A stretch of DNA of 64,000 nucleotides, taken from contig NZ_LMEV01000017.1 in the NCBI RefSeq assembly GCF_001426505.1, positions 1,122,982-1,186,981 on the forward strand, in the 5' to 3' direction. The notes under the pieces were generated by a model. It saw only the letters and a list, made by a program, of their open reading frames with translations, was not told the origin of the DNA and made no database searches. The DNA comes from Variovorax sp. Root473 (lineage in GTDB: Bacteria; Pseudomonadota; Gammaproteobacteria; Burkholderiales; Burkholderiaceae_C). Position 1 is the stretch's first letter. Each line of letters begins with the position of its first letter. The translations under genes were made by a program, and so were the position numbers. Of this stretch, positions 27,727 to 35,601 are shown piece after piece.

Positions 27727-28125
27727 TCATGACACGAAGCGTTGCCACAGGGCCGCGGCCCAGATGCCGCCGCACAGCGTGAGCGACAGCAGGACGGCGG
27801 CGCTGCCCATGTCCTTCGCGCGCTTGGAGAGGTCATGCCATTCGGGACCGATGCGGTCGATGGCGGCTTCGACAGCCGTGTTGAGCAGCTCCACGATCAT
27901 CACCAGGACCGCACTGCCGGCGAGCAGCGCCACCTCGACCCAGCTGCGCCCGAGCCAGAAGGCAATCGGGATCATCAGCATCGACAGGATGGCTTCCTGG
28001 CGGAAGGCCGGCTCGCTCCAGCCGGCGCGCAGGCCGTGCAGCGAGATCAGCGTGGCATGCCAGACGCGCTCGAAGCCCTTGCGGGCCTTTTGTGGATTCA
28101 CGGCGGGGTCGGGCAGGGCACTCAT
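27727..28125 (-). CDS. dgkA: Diacylglycerol kinase
   Basis: A 132-residue inner-membrane DgkA that phosphorylates diacylglycerol to phosphatidate, recycling lipid after periplasmic glucan synthesis. Three hydrophobic helices are seen (about residues 46-60, 64-80, 108-127). The signature E79-LLN82-TAVE86-AAID is present, followed by HDLSKRAKDMGSAAV. The ATG overlaps the stop of the RDD gene as ATGA, so it is the distal gene of the sigma-factor operon. Confidence 0.92.
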   Translation of the reverse strand: MSALPDPAVNPQKARKGFERVWHATLISLHGLRAGWSEPAFRQEAILSMLMIPIAFWLGRSWVEVALLAGSAVLVMIVELLNTAVEAAIDRIGPEWHDLSKRAKDMGSAAVLLSLTLCGGIWAAALWQRFVS

Positions 28126-28688
28126 TGGCGGCTCATCGGCTTGGAGGTGATGAGCCGCGTACCGGCCCAGGCGTCGTGCCAGAACTGGCGCTCGGGGTGA
28201 AAACGGGCCAGCAGCGCCCAGATGGCGACCCAGCCGAAGATCAGCACGGTCGATTCGCCGCCCGAGAGCTTGAACGGGGCGATGGCGGCCAGCGGCGGCA
28301 GGAACCACACCCAGCTCAGCAGGTAGCGCGCCAGTGCACGGCCCTGGGTGACGGGCTGGCCGCGGCGGTCGACGATGCGGATGTTCCAAGTCTTCATGGC
28401 CAGCGTCTGGCCCTTGGCCCAGAACCAGACGAAGTAGACGCCGAACACCACGAAGAGAAATGCCTGGAGCAGGTGCCGTCGCTCGTCCATGGCGTCGCGC
28501 ATCTGGCCCAGCGTGCTGAACAGCCAGCCGGACACGAACACAACCGCGAACAGCAGCATGCCTTCATAGAGCCAGCAGGCCATGCGCCGCCACAGGCCTG
28601 GCACGGCGGGAGCGGGTGCGTGGGGAGTGGAAGCAGAGGGCGAGGCGGACTGGCCGGGGCCCGAGGCCTCGGGCGAACTGGAAACCAT
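28122..28688 (-). CDS. RDD-family membrane protein
   Basis: A 188-residue RDD-family protein with a Pro/Ala-rich N-terminus (about 30 residues) and four hydrophobic segments. The family motif region is MKTWNIRIVDRRGQPVTQGRALARYLL, and Arg in GLWRRMACWLYEG starts the domain. RDD proteins are small membrane proteins of mostly unknown function; some act in ion or pH homeostasis. The gene is in the ECF sigma operon, 12 bases after the DUF3106 gene, and is coupled to dgkA. Confidence 0.85.
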   Translation of the reverse strand: MVSSSPEASGPGQSASPSASTPHAPAPAVPGLWRRMACWLYEGMLLFAVVFVSGWLFSTLGQMRDAMDERRHLLQAFLFVVFGVYFVWFWAKGQTLAMKTWNIRIVDRRGQPVTQGRALARYLLSWVWFLPPLAAIAPFKLSGGESTVLIFGWVAIWALLARFHPERQFWHDAWAGTRLITSKPMSRQ

Positions 28689-28700
28689 CGAAACCTTCGG

Positions 28701-29573
28701 TCAGGGGGCGGAGGACGAAGCCGCGGGTGCCGATGCCGCGGACGGCGCCGGCACCTGGGCCTCGGCGGGCACCGGCGGCGTGATGCCGCTCGGTGCCGAC
28801 GCAGCCGGCGCGGCGGCAGTGCTGGTTGGCGGGGAAATGCGTTCCGTGGCAGCAGGCGGCGTTGTCGGTGAACTCACCACGATGGAGGGCGGCAGCGCGG
28901 GCGTTGGGGTCGCGGCCGGCACGATACGGGGCGTGTGCTGTCCGGGCGGCGTGACGGCCGGCACGGGCACGAGCTTCTGCGACGACACGGGGCGCACTGG
29001 CAGGGCGGCGCCGCGCGGCTTGGGCGGTGCGCCCTCGGCGAGCTTGCGTTTTTCTTCTTCGCTCAATGCCTGGTATTGCTCCCACTTGAGCCGGCGCTCG
29101 TCGGCCGGAACCCGCTTGACCTCGGCGAATGTCAAGCGGGCCTGGGCGCGCTGCTGGTTGCTCAGCGCCGCCCATTCGATCATGCGGCTGTGCAGCGTGA
29201 CCTGGTCGTCGGCGGGCATGTTGGTGTAGTTGCGCGACAGTGCCAGCCACTTGCGTTTTTGCCCGACGTTCAACGTGTTCCAGTGGGTGGCTAGCGGCTT
29301 CAGGGCCAGTTGCTGCTCGGCGGTCAGGTCGCTCCAGAGCGGCTTGGTCGTGGCGACGGCCTTGGCGCTTGCCGTTCCACGGGCGGTTGCAGTGTGCGCG
29401 GCGGACTTGGCGGCGTCGGGCAGCGATTGCGCGCCGGCCAAGCTCAAGCCGAAAGTGGCGGCTGCCAGCGCACCAGCCCAAACGACGACGCCCGCCTGGA
29501 GCCGGTGCAACGGGCGCAGGGCTTTCGCGCGAAAAACAGAGCGGCGGCGCATTCGGTCGAGGTGTGTGTTCAA
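28701..29573 (-). CDS. DUF3106-domain exported protein
   Basis: A 290-residue exported protein. An N-terminal anchor or signal lies at about residues 25-49 (a hydrophobic run ending LAGAQS). The DUF3106 (PF11304) core spans about 76-180: PLWSDLTAEQQLALKPLATHW, then WLALSRNYTNMPADDQVTLH and RLTFAEVKRVPADERRLKWE. The last ~110 residues are a low-complexity Pro/Ala/Ser tail. The function of the family is unknown. The start overlaps the DUF3619 stop as ATGA, so it is coupled in the operon, suggesting an envelope role. Confidence 0.85.
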   Translation of the reverse strand: MNTHLDRMRRRSVFRAKALRPLHRLQAGVVVWAGALAAATFGLSLAGAQSLPDAAKSAAHTATARGTASAKAVATTKPLWSDLTAEQQLALKPLATHWNTLNVGQKRKWLALSRNYTNMPADDQVTLHSRMIEWAALSNQQRAQARLTFAEVKRVPADERRLKWEQYQALSEEEKRKLAEGAPPKPRGAALPVRPVSSQKLVPVPAVTPPGQHTPRIVPAATPTPALPPSIVVSSPTTPPAATERISPPTSTAAAPAASAPSGITPPVPAEAQVPAPSAASAPAASSSAP

Positions 29574-29995
29574 TCGGAGGCGCTGTCGGCCTTCAGGAAT
29601 TGGGCGAAGCCGGGATCGGTATAGGCGGCGGGCGGCAGGTCGCCCGTCAACAGGGCCGAGTCGACTTCGGCGAGTTCACTGGCGCGGTCGTCGTCCTGCA
29701 TCACGCTGATGGTGATCAGGCCGGCCACCAGGGCGAGCAGGGGCACCACGGAACCGATGCGCGTCCACCAGCTGCCGCCGAGCGTGACCGTGTGGCCCGA
29801 CCGGACCGCGGCGGGCGCCATGCGCAACTGCGGCGCCTGCTTGCGCGCCGCCACGGCCTGCGAACGGACAATGCGCAAGCGCTCGCTGATGTCGTGCGGC
29901 AACGCCTGGTTGCCTTCCGACAGCCGTGCCGCCAGCCGTTGGCCGAAGCGGTCTTCCGCTGCGCTGGATTGAGAGGTAGGAACCTTAGTGTTCAT
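29570..29995 (-). CDS. DUF3619 protein, probable membrane anti-sigma factor
   Basis: A 141-residue DUF3619-type (PF12279) protein. About 80 cytoplasmic residues precede a single transmembrane segment (RIGSVVPLLALVAGLITISV, about 79-98), then a short acidic periplasmic tail. That topology, and the position directly after an ECF sigma gene with an ATGA overlap, fits an anti-sigma factor. There is no zinc-binding HxxxCxxC motif, so it would be a non-ZAS type. The anti-sigma role is inference from context. Confidence 0.75.
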   Translation of the reverse strand: MNTKVPTSQSSAAEDRFGQRLAARLSEGNQALPHDISERLRIVRSQAVAARKQAPQLRMAPAAVRSGHTVTLGGSWWTRIGSVVPLLALVAGLITISVMQDDDRASELAEVDSALLTGDLPPAAYTDPGFAQFLKADSASD

Positions 29996-30558
29996 AGCGA
30001 TATTCCCTTGGCCTTGAGCGCCTTGCTCAGAGCGTGGACAGCTCGCGAACAATGGGTTTTGACGCTGCCCTCGGAGCAGCCCATTGCGGCGGCCGTCTCT
30101 GCGACGTCCATTTCCTCCCAGTAACGCATCAGGAAAGCCTCGCGTTGACGGCCGGGCAAAGCTGCGATCTGTTCTTCGATTTCGTGAAAGACCTGGCTGC
30201 GGCGGGTCGTGTCTTCGGCGCTCTCCGATTCCCTGGAGTCGGTGGGCGAGGCAAAGTTCTCCAGCAGGTCGAAATCTTCGCCGTTGTCGGCCGGTTCGAA
30301 GTCGCTGAGGTTGGAAAAAAGGGCGCGGCGCGTCTTCTGGCGACGGAACCAGTCGAGCGTGCAGTTCGACAGGATGCGCTGGAACAGCATCGGCAGTTCC
30401 TCGGCAGGCTTGTCGCCGTAATGCTGGGCCAGCTTCATCATGCTGTCCTGCACGATGTCCAAGGCCGCTTCTTCGTCCCGCACGTGATAGACCGAGCGCT
30501 TGAAGGCCCGTCGCTCGACGTTTTTCAGGAAGTCGGAGAGTTCGTGTTCAGTAGCCAA
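29992..30558 (-). CDS. ECF-type RNA polymerase sigma factor
   Basis: A 188-residue sigma-70 family protein of ECF size. Region 2 (about 5-75) contains DEEAALDIVQDSMMKLAQHY and the -10 recognition helix FQRILSNCTLDWFRRQKTRR. Region 4 (about 122-180) holds LPGRQREAFLMRYWEEMDVAETAAAMGCSEGSVKTH. A ~40-residue acidic linker joins them. It heads an operon of DUF3619, DUF3106, RDD and dgkA with overlapping stop/start codons throughout, so the sigma factor likely governs an envelope-related group and possibly itself. Confidence 0.9.
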   Translation of the reverse strand: MATEHELSDFLKNVERRAFKRSVYHVRDEEAALDIVQDSMMKLAQHYGDKPAEELPMLFQRILSNCTLDWFRRQKTRRALFSNLSDFEPADNGEDFDLLENFASPTDSRESESAEDTTRRSQVFHEIEEQIAALPGRQREAFLMRYWEEMDVAETAAAMGCSEGSVKTHCSRAVHALSKALKAKGISL

Positions 30559-30611
30559 ATGAGAGGGGCCGGCGGGACGCGCCGTGTGGGGAGGATGTTT
30601 GGCGAACGCTC

Positions 30612-30696
30612 ATGTTTTTATGCCGCGGATTATGCCTTTGTGCGAAGACAAAGCGCCTGAAGCGAGTCTGAACGCGCCGGTAGTGTCATAATCCGC
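30612..30696 (+). promoter_or_regulatory. ilvB leader: Structured region with small Leu/Cys-rich frame upstream of ilvB
   Basis: A perfect 10-base inverted repeat GCGGATTATG (30625-30634) / CATAATCCGC (30687-30696) encloses a smaller TTTGT...ACAAA stem. A 19-codon frame (30612-30671) reads MFLCRGLCLCAKTKRLKRV and uses rare TTA, TTA and CTT codons. It has no clear ribosome binding site and no intrinsic terminator follows, so a leader-peptide role is uncertain. The region could instead be an operator for ilvB or the divergent sigma gene. Confidence 0.3.
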
Positions 30697-30807
30697 CTTG
30701 CAAGTCAAAAGGCAAACGGGTCACGGTCCGGCGGAACATCAGTCCGCTCATGGCTTTGGCCTCAAGTCCTGGCGCGGCCCCACAAGGGCTGGCAAGGGGC
30801 ACCCAAG

Positions 30808-30828
30808 GTTTTTCGTTCCCGAAAAAAC
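30808..30828 (+). other. Small hairpin just before ilvB
   Basis: GTTTTTCG (30808-30815) pairs with CGAAAAAAC (30820-30828) around a TTCC loop, 13 bases before the ilvB start. It could affect translation initiation. No function is evident. Confidence 0.3.
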
Positions 30829-30841
30829 ACAAAGGTTGATC

Positions 30842-32626
30842 ATGGAAATCTCGAAGGCGGAACTCGCTTCCGCAGCAGCCGCGTCCTCTGGCGCCGGCAA
30901 CACCACGCAAGAACTCATGGGCGCTGAAGTGCTGGTCAAGGCACTGCAGGCCGAAGGCGTCCAGTACATCTGGGGCTACCCGGGCGGCGCGGTTCTCTAC
31001 ATCTACGACGCGTTCTACAAGCAGGACACCATCCAGCATGTGCTGGTGCGCCACGAACAGGCCGCCGTCCACGCTGCCGACGGCTATGCGCGCGCCACCG
31101 GCGAAGTCGGCGTGGCACTGGTCACTTCCGGCCCCGGCCTGACCAATGCGGTCACCGGCATCGCGACGGCTTACATGGATTCGATCCCCATGGTGATCAT
31201 TTCCGGCCAGGTGCCGACGGCCGCGATCGGCCTGGACGCCTTCCAGGAATGCGACACGGTCGGCATCACGCGCCCCATCGTCAAGCACAACTTCCTCGTC
31301 AAGGACCCGAAGGATCTGGCCATGACGATGAAGAAGGCCTTCCACATCGCACGCAGTGGCCGTCCCGGCCCCGTGGTGGTGGACGTGCCGAAGGACGTGT
31401 CCTTCAAGAAGATTCCGTACAGCGGCTATCCCGACAAGGTCGAGATGCGCTCGTACAACCCGGTGCGCAAGGGCCACGGCGGGCAGATCCGCAAGGCGCT
31501 GCAACTGCTGCTCGCGGCCAAGCGTCCCTACATCTACACCGGCGGCGGCGTGCTCCTGGGCAATGCCACGAACGAGCTGCGCACGCTGGTCGACATGCTC
31601 GGCTACCCGGTCACCAACACGTTGATGGGCCTGGGCGCCTATCCGGCGAGCGATCGCAAGTTCCTCGGCATGCTGGGCATGCACGGCACCATCGAAGCCA
31701 ACAACGCGATGCAGAACTGCGACGTGCTGCTGGCCGTGGGCGCGCGCTTCGATGACCGCGTGATCGGCAACCCGAAGCACTTCGCGCAGAACGAACGCAA
31801 GATCATCCACGTCGACATCGACCCGTCGAGCATCTCCAAGCGCGTGAAGGTCGACATCCCGATCGTTGGCGACGTGAAGGACGTGCTCACCGAGCTGATC
31901 TCGATGATCCGCGAGAGCACCACCAAGCCCGATGCCGGCGCGCTGGCCGACTGGTGGAAGACCATCGAAAGCTGGCGTTCGCGCGACTGCCTCAAGTACG
32001 ACCGCGACAACAAGGACGTGATCAAGCCGCAGTACGTGGTCGAAACCCTGTGGAACATGACCAAGGACGCCGACACGTACATCACGTCGGATGTCGGCCA
32101 GCACCAGATGTGGGCGGCCCAGTACTACCGTTTCGACGAGCCGCGTCGCTGGATCAATTCGGGTGGCCTGGGCACCATGGGCGTGGGCATTCCGTACGCC
32201 ATGGGCATCAAGCTCGCCAAGCCCGATTCGGAGGTGTTCACCATCACCGGTGAAGGCTCGGTGCAGATGTGCATCCAGGAGCTTTCGACCTGCCTGCAGT
32301 ACAACACGCCGATCAAGATCTGCTCGCTCAACAACCGCTACCTGGGCATGGTGCGCCAGTGGCAGGAGATCGAATACTCCGGCCGCTACAGCCACAGCTA
32401 CATGGACGCGCTGCCCAACTTCGTGAAGCTCGCCGAGGCCTACGGCCACGTCGGCATGCTGATCGAGCGTCCACAAGACGTGGAGCCGGCGCTGCGCGAG
32501 GCGCGCAAACTCAAGGACCGCACGGTGTTCATGGATTTCCGTACCGACCCCACCGAGAACGTGTTCCCGATGGTCAAGGCCGGCATGGGCATCACCGAGA
32601 TGCTGCTGGGTTCCGAAGATCTCTGA
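30842..32626 (+). CDS. ilvB: Acetolactate synthase, large (catalytic) subunit
   Basis: A 594-residue TPP- and FAD-dependent acetohydroxyacid synthase catalytic subunit, the first common step of valine, leucine and isoleucine synthesis. The conserved catalytic Glu is in VRHEQAAVHAADGYARATG. The FAD region (VGARFDDRVIGN) and the TPP/Mg motif GEGSVQMCIQEL...NN are present. I chose ATG 30842 (AAAGG upstream); an earlier in-frame start at 30698 adds a non-conserved stretch. It is followed by ilvN and ilvC in the usual order. Confidence 0.96.
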   Translation: MEISKAELASAAAASSGAGNTTQELMGAEVLVKALQAEGVQYIWGYPGGAVLYIYDAFYKQDTIQHVLVRHEQAAVHAADGYARATGEVGVALVTSGPGLTNAVTGIATAYMDSIPMVIISGQVPTAAIGLDAFQECDTVGITRPIVKHNFLVKDPKDLAMTMKKAFHIARSGRPGPVVVDVPKDVSFKKIPYSGYPDKVEMRSYNPVRKGHGGQIRKALQLLLAAKRPYIYTGGGVLLGNATNELRTLVDMLGYPVTNTLMGLGAYPASDRKFLGMLGMHGTIEANNAMQNCDVLLAVGARFDDRVIGNPKHFAQNERKIIHVDIDPSSISKRVKVDIPIVGDVKDVLTELISMIRESTTKPDAGALADWWKTIESWRSRDCLKYDRDNKDVIKPQYVVETLWNMTKDADTYITSDVGQHQMWAAQYYRFDEPRRWINSGGLGTMGVGIPYAMGIKLAKPDSEVFTITGEGSVQMCIQELSTCLQYNTPIKICSLNNRYLGMVRQWQEIEYSGRYSHSYMDALPNFVKLAEAYGHVGMLIERPQDVEPALREARKLKDRTVFMDFRTDPTENVFPMVKAGMGITEMLLGSEDL

Positions 32627-32756
32627 TCCGGAACGTTCGTTCGCTCAACTTTTTACTGACGAATCTATTGCCCGCCAAGCCCGCGCATTACCGTGCGCGG
32701 GGGAGGGCGGCGAAAGCGAAAGCTTCCGCGCAGGCGAAAAGAGGAGTCACGCCAAC

Positions 32757-33248
32757 ATGAAACACATCATCGCAGTGCTGCTGGAGAACGAGCCGGGTGC
32801 TCTTTCCCGCGTGGTGGGCCTCTTTTCGGCCCGTGGCTACAACATCGAATCGCTGACTGTGGCGCCGACCGAGGATGCAAGCCTCTCGCGCATGACCATC
32901 GTCACCACCGGTTCGGACGACGTGATCGAGCAGATCACCAAGCACCTGAACCGCCTCATCGAAGTCGTGAAGGTGGTCGACCTGACCGAAGGCGCCTACA
33001 CCGAGCGCGAGCTCATGATGGTGAAGGTGCGCGCGGTGGGCAAGGAGCGTGAGGAAATGATGCGCATGGCGGAAATCTTCCGCGGTCGCATCATCGACGT
33101 GACCGACAAGAGCTACACCATCGAACTGACCGGCGACCATGGCAAGAACGATGCGTTTCTCGAAGCGATCGACCGCGGCGCCATTCTCGAAACAGTGCGC
33201 ACCGGTGCCAGCGGCATCGGGCGCGGCGAACGCATCCTGCGGGTCTGA
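32757..33248 (+). CDS. ilvN: Acetolactate synthase, small (regulatory) subunit
   Basis: A 163-residue regulatory subunit that activates IlvB and confers valine feedback inhibition. The N-terminal ACT domain (residues about 3-75) begins MKHIIAVLLENEPGALSRVVGLFSARGYNIESL in family-typical form, with the valine-site Gly/Asn residues; a second ACT-like domain makes up the C-terminal half. Called ilvH in some genomes. It lies 130 bases after ilvB and before ilvC. Confidence 0.95.
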   Translation: MKHIIAVLLENEPGALSRVVGLFSARGYNIESLTVAPTEDASLSRMTIVTTGSDDVIEQITKHLNRLIEVVKVVDLTEGAYTERELMMVKVRAVGKEREEMMRMAEIFRGRIIDVTDKSYTIELTGDHGKNDAFLEAIDRGAILETVRTGASGIGRGERILRV

Positions 33249-33275
33249 CACCATGATTCGGAGCTCAGTCGCTGC

Positions 33276-33353
33276 CCGTTCGGGCTGAGCTTGTCGAAGC
33301 CCTCGCGCGAGCGGGGACTGCATTGAGCCCTTCGACAGGCTCAGGACGAACGG
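33276..33353. repeat. Long imperfect inverted repeat before ilvC
   Basis: Arms of about 28 bases (33276-33303 and 33326-33353) flank a ~22-base loop. The arms carry the GAGCTTGTCGAAG / CTTCGACAGGCTC motif seen as a dispersed intergenic inverted repeat in many proteobacteria. Arm differences are limited to a few positions. Between ilvN and ilvC it could stabilise or attenuate the transcript. Confidence 0.65.
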
Positions 33354-33396
33354 CAAAACAACACACTGCAACTCGCATATCTATCTGGAGAACATC

Positions 33397-34413
33397 ATGA
33401 AGGTTTATTACGACAAGGACGCGGACCTCAGCCTGATCAAGGGCAAGACGGTTGCCATCATCGGTTACGGCTCGCAAGGTCACGCGCATGCGCAGAACCT
33501 GAACGACAGCGGCGTCAAGGTCGTGGTCGGTCTGCGCAAGGGCGGCGCCTCGTGGGACAAGGTCGGCAAGGCCGGCCTGCAGGTTGCTGAAGTCGCTGAT
33601 GCCGTCAAGTCGGCCGATGTCGTCATGATCCTGCTGCCTGACGAGCAGATCGCTGCCGTCTACAAGAACGACGTGGCCCCGAACATCAAGGAGGGCGCTT
33701 CGCTCGTCTTCGCGCACGGCTTCAACGTGCACTACGGTTTCGTTCAGCCGCGCGCCGACCTCGATGTGTGGATGGTTGCTCCCAAGGCCCCGGGCCACAC
33801 CGTGCGCAGCACGTACACCCAAGGCGGCGGCGTGCCCCACCTCGTGGCTGTGCACCAGGACAAGTCCGGCAAGGCGCGTGACCTCGCGCTGAGCTACGCC
33901 ACCGCCAACGGCGGCGGCAAGGCCGGCATCATCGAGACCAACTTCCGCGAAGAAACCGAGACCGACCTGTTCGGCGAACAAGCGGTTCTGTGCGGGGGCA
34001 CGGTCGAGCTGATCAAGGCTGGTTTCGAAACGCTGGTGGAAGCCGGCTACGCGCCCGAAATGGCGTACTTCGAATGCCTGCACGAACTGAAGCTGATCGT
34101 CGACCTGATCTATGAAGGCGGCATCGCCAACATGAACTACTCGATCTCGAACAACGCCGAATACGGCGAGTACGTCACGGGCCCGCGCATCGTGACCGAC
34201 GAGACCAAGAAGGTCATGAAGCAAGTGCTCAAGGACATCCAGACCGGCGAATATGCCAAGAGCTTTGTGCTCGAAGCCGCTGCCGGCCAGCCCGCGCTGA
34301 TCAGCCGCCGTCGCCTGAACGCCGAGCATCAAATCGAAGTCGTCGGCGAAAAGCTGCGCGCGATGATGCCCTGGATCAAGAAGAACAAGCTGGTTGATCA
34401 AACCCGCAACTGA
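33397..34413 (+). CDS. ilvC: Ketol-acid reductoisomerase (class I)
   Basis: A 338-residue NADPH- and Mg-dependent enzyme converting acetolactate or acetohydroxybutyrate to dihydroxy acids. The Rossmann motif is IIGYGSQGHAHAQNLNDSG. The knotted C-terminal domain carries Mg ligands in ETDLFGEQAVLCGG and CLHELKLIVDLIYEGG. The length is that of short class I enzymes. It ends the ilvBNC block and is followed by tandem hairpins. Confidence 0.97.
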   Translation: MKVYYDKDADLSLIKGKTVAIIGYGSQGHAHAQNLNDSGVKVVVGLRKGGASWDKVGKAGLQVAEVADAVKSADVVMILLPDEQIAAVYKNDVAPNIKEGASLVFAHGFNVHYGFVQPRADLDVWMVAPKAPGHTVRSTYTQGGGVPHLVAVHQDKSGKARDLALSYATANGGGKAGIIETNFREETETDLFGEQAVLCGGTVELIKAGFETLVEAGYAPEMAYFECLHELKLIVDLIYEGGIANMNYSISNNAEYGEYVTGPRIVTDETKKVMKQVLKDIQTGEYAKSFVLEAAAGQPALISRRRLNAEHQIEVVGEKLRAMMPWIKKNKLVDQTRN

Positions 34414-34434
34414 TCTTCTTCAGAGGCAAGAGTC

Positions 34435-34493
34435 AACAGGGTGCTGCGGCACCCTGTTTCGGAGGGCCACCCGTCGCGGTGGCCCTTTTGTTT
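34435..34493 (+). terminator. Tandem hairpins with intrinsic terminator after ilvC
   Basis: The first stem is AACAGGGTGC / GCACCCTGTT (34435-34458) with a TGCG loop. The second is GGGCCACC (34464-34471) / GGTGGCCC (34478-34485) followed by TTTTGTTTG. The second is a textbook Rho-independent terminator closing the ilvBNC operon. Confidence 0.85.
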
Positions 34494-34533
34494 GAAGGGG
34501 AGCGCACGGGTCCCCTGAACTACACTGCGAAAC

Positions 34534-34617
34534 ATGCGATTCACAGACCAAGAAGCTATCGAATGGATGGCTGACGGGGCAGTTCCCACGAGGGACGGAG
34601 GCCATTTCAATGCATGA
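34534..34617 (+). CDS. Possible 27-residue upstream frame overlapping pssA
   Basis: An ATG frame of 27 codons (MRFTDQEAIEWMADGAVPTR...) runs into the pssA start, overlapping it by 8 bases. It has no ribosome binding site, but a TACACT -10-like hexamer lies at 34521-34526, so leaderless translation is conceivable. It may be a chance frame. If translated, it would couple to pssA. Confidence 0.25.
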   Translation: MRFTDQEAIEWMADGAVPTRDGGHFNA

Positions 34618-35434
34618 CGACACGCTCCCCGACGATGTGCAGCCGCGCAAGCGTCGCAAGGGCATTTACATCCTGCCGAACCTGTTCACGCTGGCGGCGT
34701 TGTTTGGCGGCTTCTACTCGGTCGTGATGGCCATGAATGCGCGCTTCGACCTGGCCGCGCTGGGCGTGTTCGCCGCCATGATTCTCGACAGCCTCGACGG
34801 CCGCGTGGCGCGCATGACCAACACGCAAAGTGCGTTCGGCGAGCAGATGGATTCGCTGTCCGACATGGTGTCGTTCGGCGCCGCGCCGGCACTCATTGCG
34901 TACGAGTGGTCGCTCAAGGGTTTGGGGCGCTGGGGCTGGATCGCCGCCTTCGTGTACTGCGCCTGCGCGGCCCTTCGGCTTGCGCGCTTCAACGTCAACA
35001 CCGGCGTGGTCGACAAGCGCTGGTTCCAGGGCCTGCCGTCGCCAGCGGCGGCGGCGCTCGTGGCTGGCTTCATCTGGCTCATGACCGAGTGGGGCAAGCG
35101 CGGCGGCGAGGTGCTGTATCTCTCGTGGACGCAGATCACGTGGATCACTTTCGCGTTCACGCTCTATGCCGGACTTTCCATGGTCACCAACGCGCCGTTC
35201 TACAGCTTCAAGGACGTCCAGATGAAGAAGAGCGTGCCCTTCGTGGTCATCGTGCTCATCGCGCTCGGCATCGCGGTCATCAACATCCATCCGCCGACGG
35301 TGCTGTTCAGCCTCTTCGTCGCCTATGGCCTGAGCGGCTACGTGGTGTACGCGTGGCGCAAGGCCAAGGGCCAGCCGGTGAGCGTGATCAGCACCTCCAC
35401 CGAAGAGCCCGACGAGCGGGGGCTGCACAACTGA
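34610..35434 (+). CDS. pssA: CDP-diacylglycerol-serine O-phosphatidyltransferase
   Basis: A 274-residue integral membrane enzyme making phosphatidylserine from CDP-diacylglycerol and serine, the route to phosphatidylethanolamine. The CDP-alcohol phosphotransferase signature DSLDGRVARMTNTQSAFGEQ continues to D-SLSD (Asp-Gly-x2-Ala-Arg-x8-Gly-x3-Asp-x3-Asp). Seven or eight hydrophobic segments follow. GGAGG at 34597-34601 supports the ATG at 34610. It is inserted between ilvC and leuA, a common order in beta-proteobacteria. Confidence 0.94.
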   Translation: MHDDTLPDDVQPRKRRKGIYILPNLFTLAALFGGFYSVVMAMNARFDLAALGVFAAMILDSLDGRVARMTNTQSAFGEQMDSLSDMVSFGAAPALIAYEWSLKGLGRWGWIAAFVYCACAALRLARFNVNTGVVDKRWFQGLPSPAAAALVAGFIWLMTEWGKRGGEVLYLSWTQITWITFAFTLYAGLSMVTNAPFYSFKDVQMKKSVPFVVIVLIALGIAVINIHPPTVLFSLFVAYGLSGYVVYAWRKAKGQPVSVISTSTEEPDERGLHN

Positions 35435-35437
35435 AGT

Positions 35438-35475
35438 CCCGGGCCTTCACAGGCCCGGGAAGGCTGTGCTACATT
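35438..35475 (+). promoter_or_regulatory. Hairpin and candidate promoter for the leuA leader
   Basis: CCCGGGCC (35438-35445) pairs with GGCCCGGG (35452-35459) just after pssA, but has no T-tract. TTCACA in its loop (35446-35451) and TACATT (35470-35475), 18 bases apart, form a plausible sigma-70 promoter. Its start point would fall about 4 bases before the leader peptide ATG. The promoter call is tentative. Confidence 0.45.
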
Positions 35476-35485
35476 CGCAACCCTC

Positions 35486-35542
35486 ATGACCAAGATTTCG
35501 CTGCTGGCCCTACTAGCCCTCCCTGACGGGCGGAGACGGTAG
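35486..35542 (+). CDS. leuL: Leucine leader peptide (attenuator) of leuA
   Basis: An 18-residue frame, MTKISLLALLALPDGRRR, ending in TAG. It has five leucine codons in eleven (CTG, CTG, CTA, CTA, CTC), including two consecutive CTA codons that are rare in such a GC-rich genome. It sits 100 bases before the 2-isopropylmalate synthase gene and is followed by an intrinsic terminator at 35564-35601. This is the arrangement of amino-acid attenuators: ribosome stalling at Leu codons when charged tRNA-Leu is scarce would favour read-through. GACGGGC (35525-35531) can pair with GCCCGTT (35567-35573) as an antiterminator. No ribosome binding site is obvious, so translation may start near the 5' end of the RNA. 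Confidence 0.8.
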   Translation: MTKISLLALLALPDGRRR

Positions 35543-35563
35543 CGCACGCGCTAATCCTTCATC

Positions 35564-35601
35564 ACGGCCCGTTCGCACCAGCAACGGGCCGTTTGTCTTT
35601 T
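35564..35601 (+). terminator. Attenuator terminator before leuA
   Basis: A perfect 10-base-pair stem, ACGGCCCGTT (35564-35573) with AACGGGCCGT (35583-35592), then TTGTCTTTT. It lies between the leucine leader peptide and the leuA start at 35643, so it acts on transcripts entering leuA. Confidence 0.85.

Noticed and set aside
30595..30660. A 21-codon frame (MFGERSCFY...) upstream of ilvB as a leader peptide
   Set aside because: It contains no Val, Ile or Leu codon cluster, so it does not fit an ilv attenuator.
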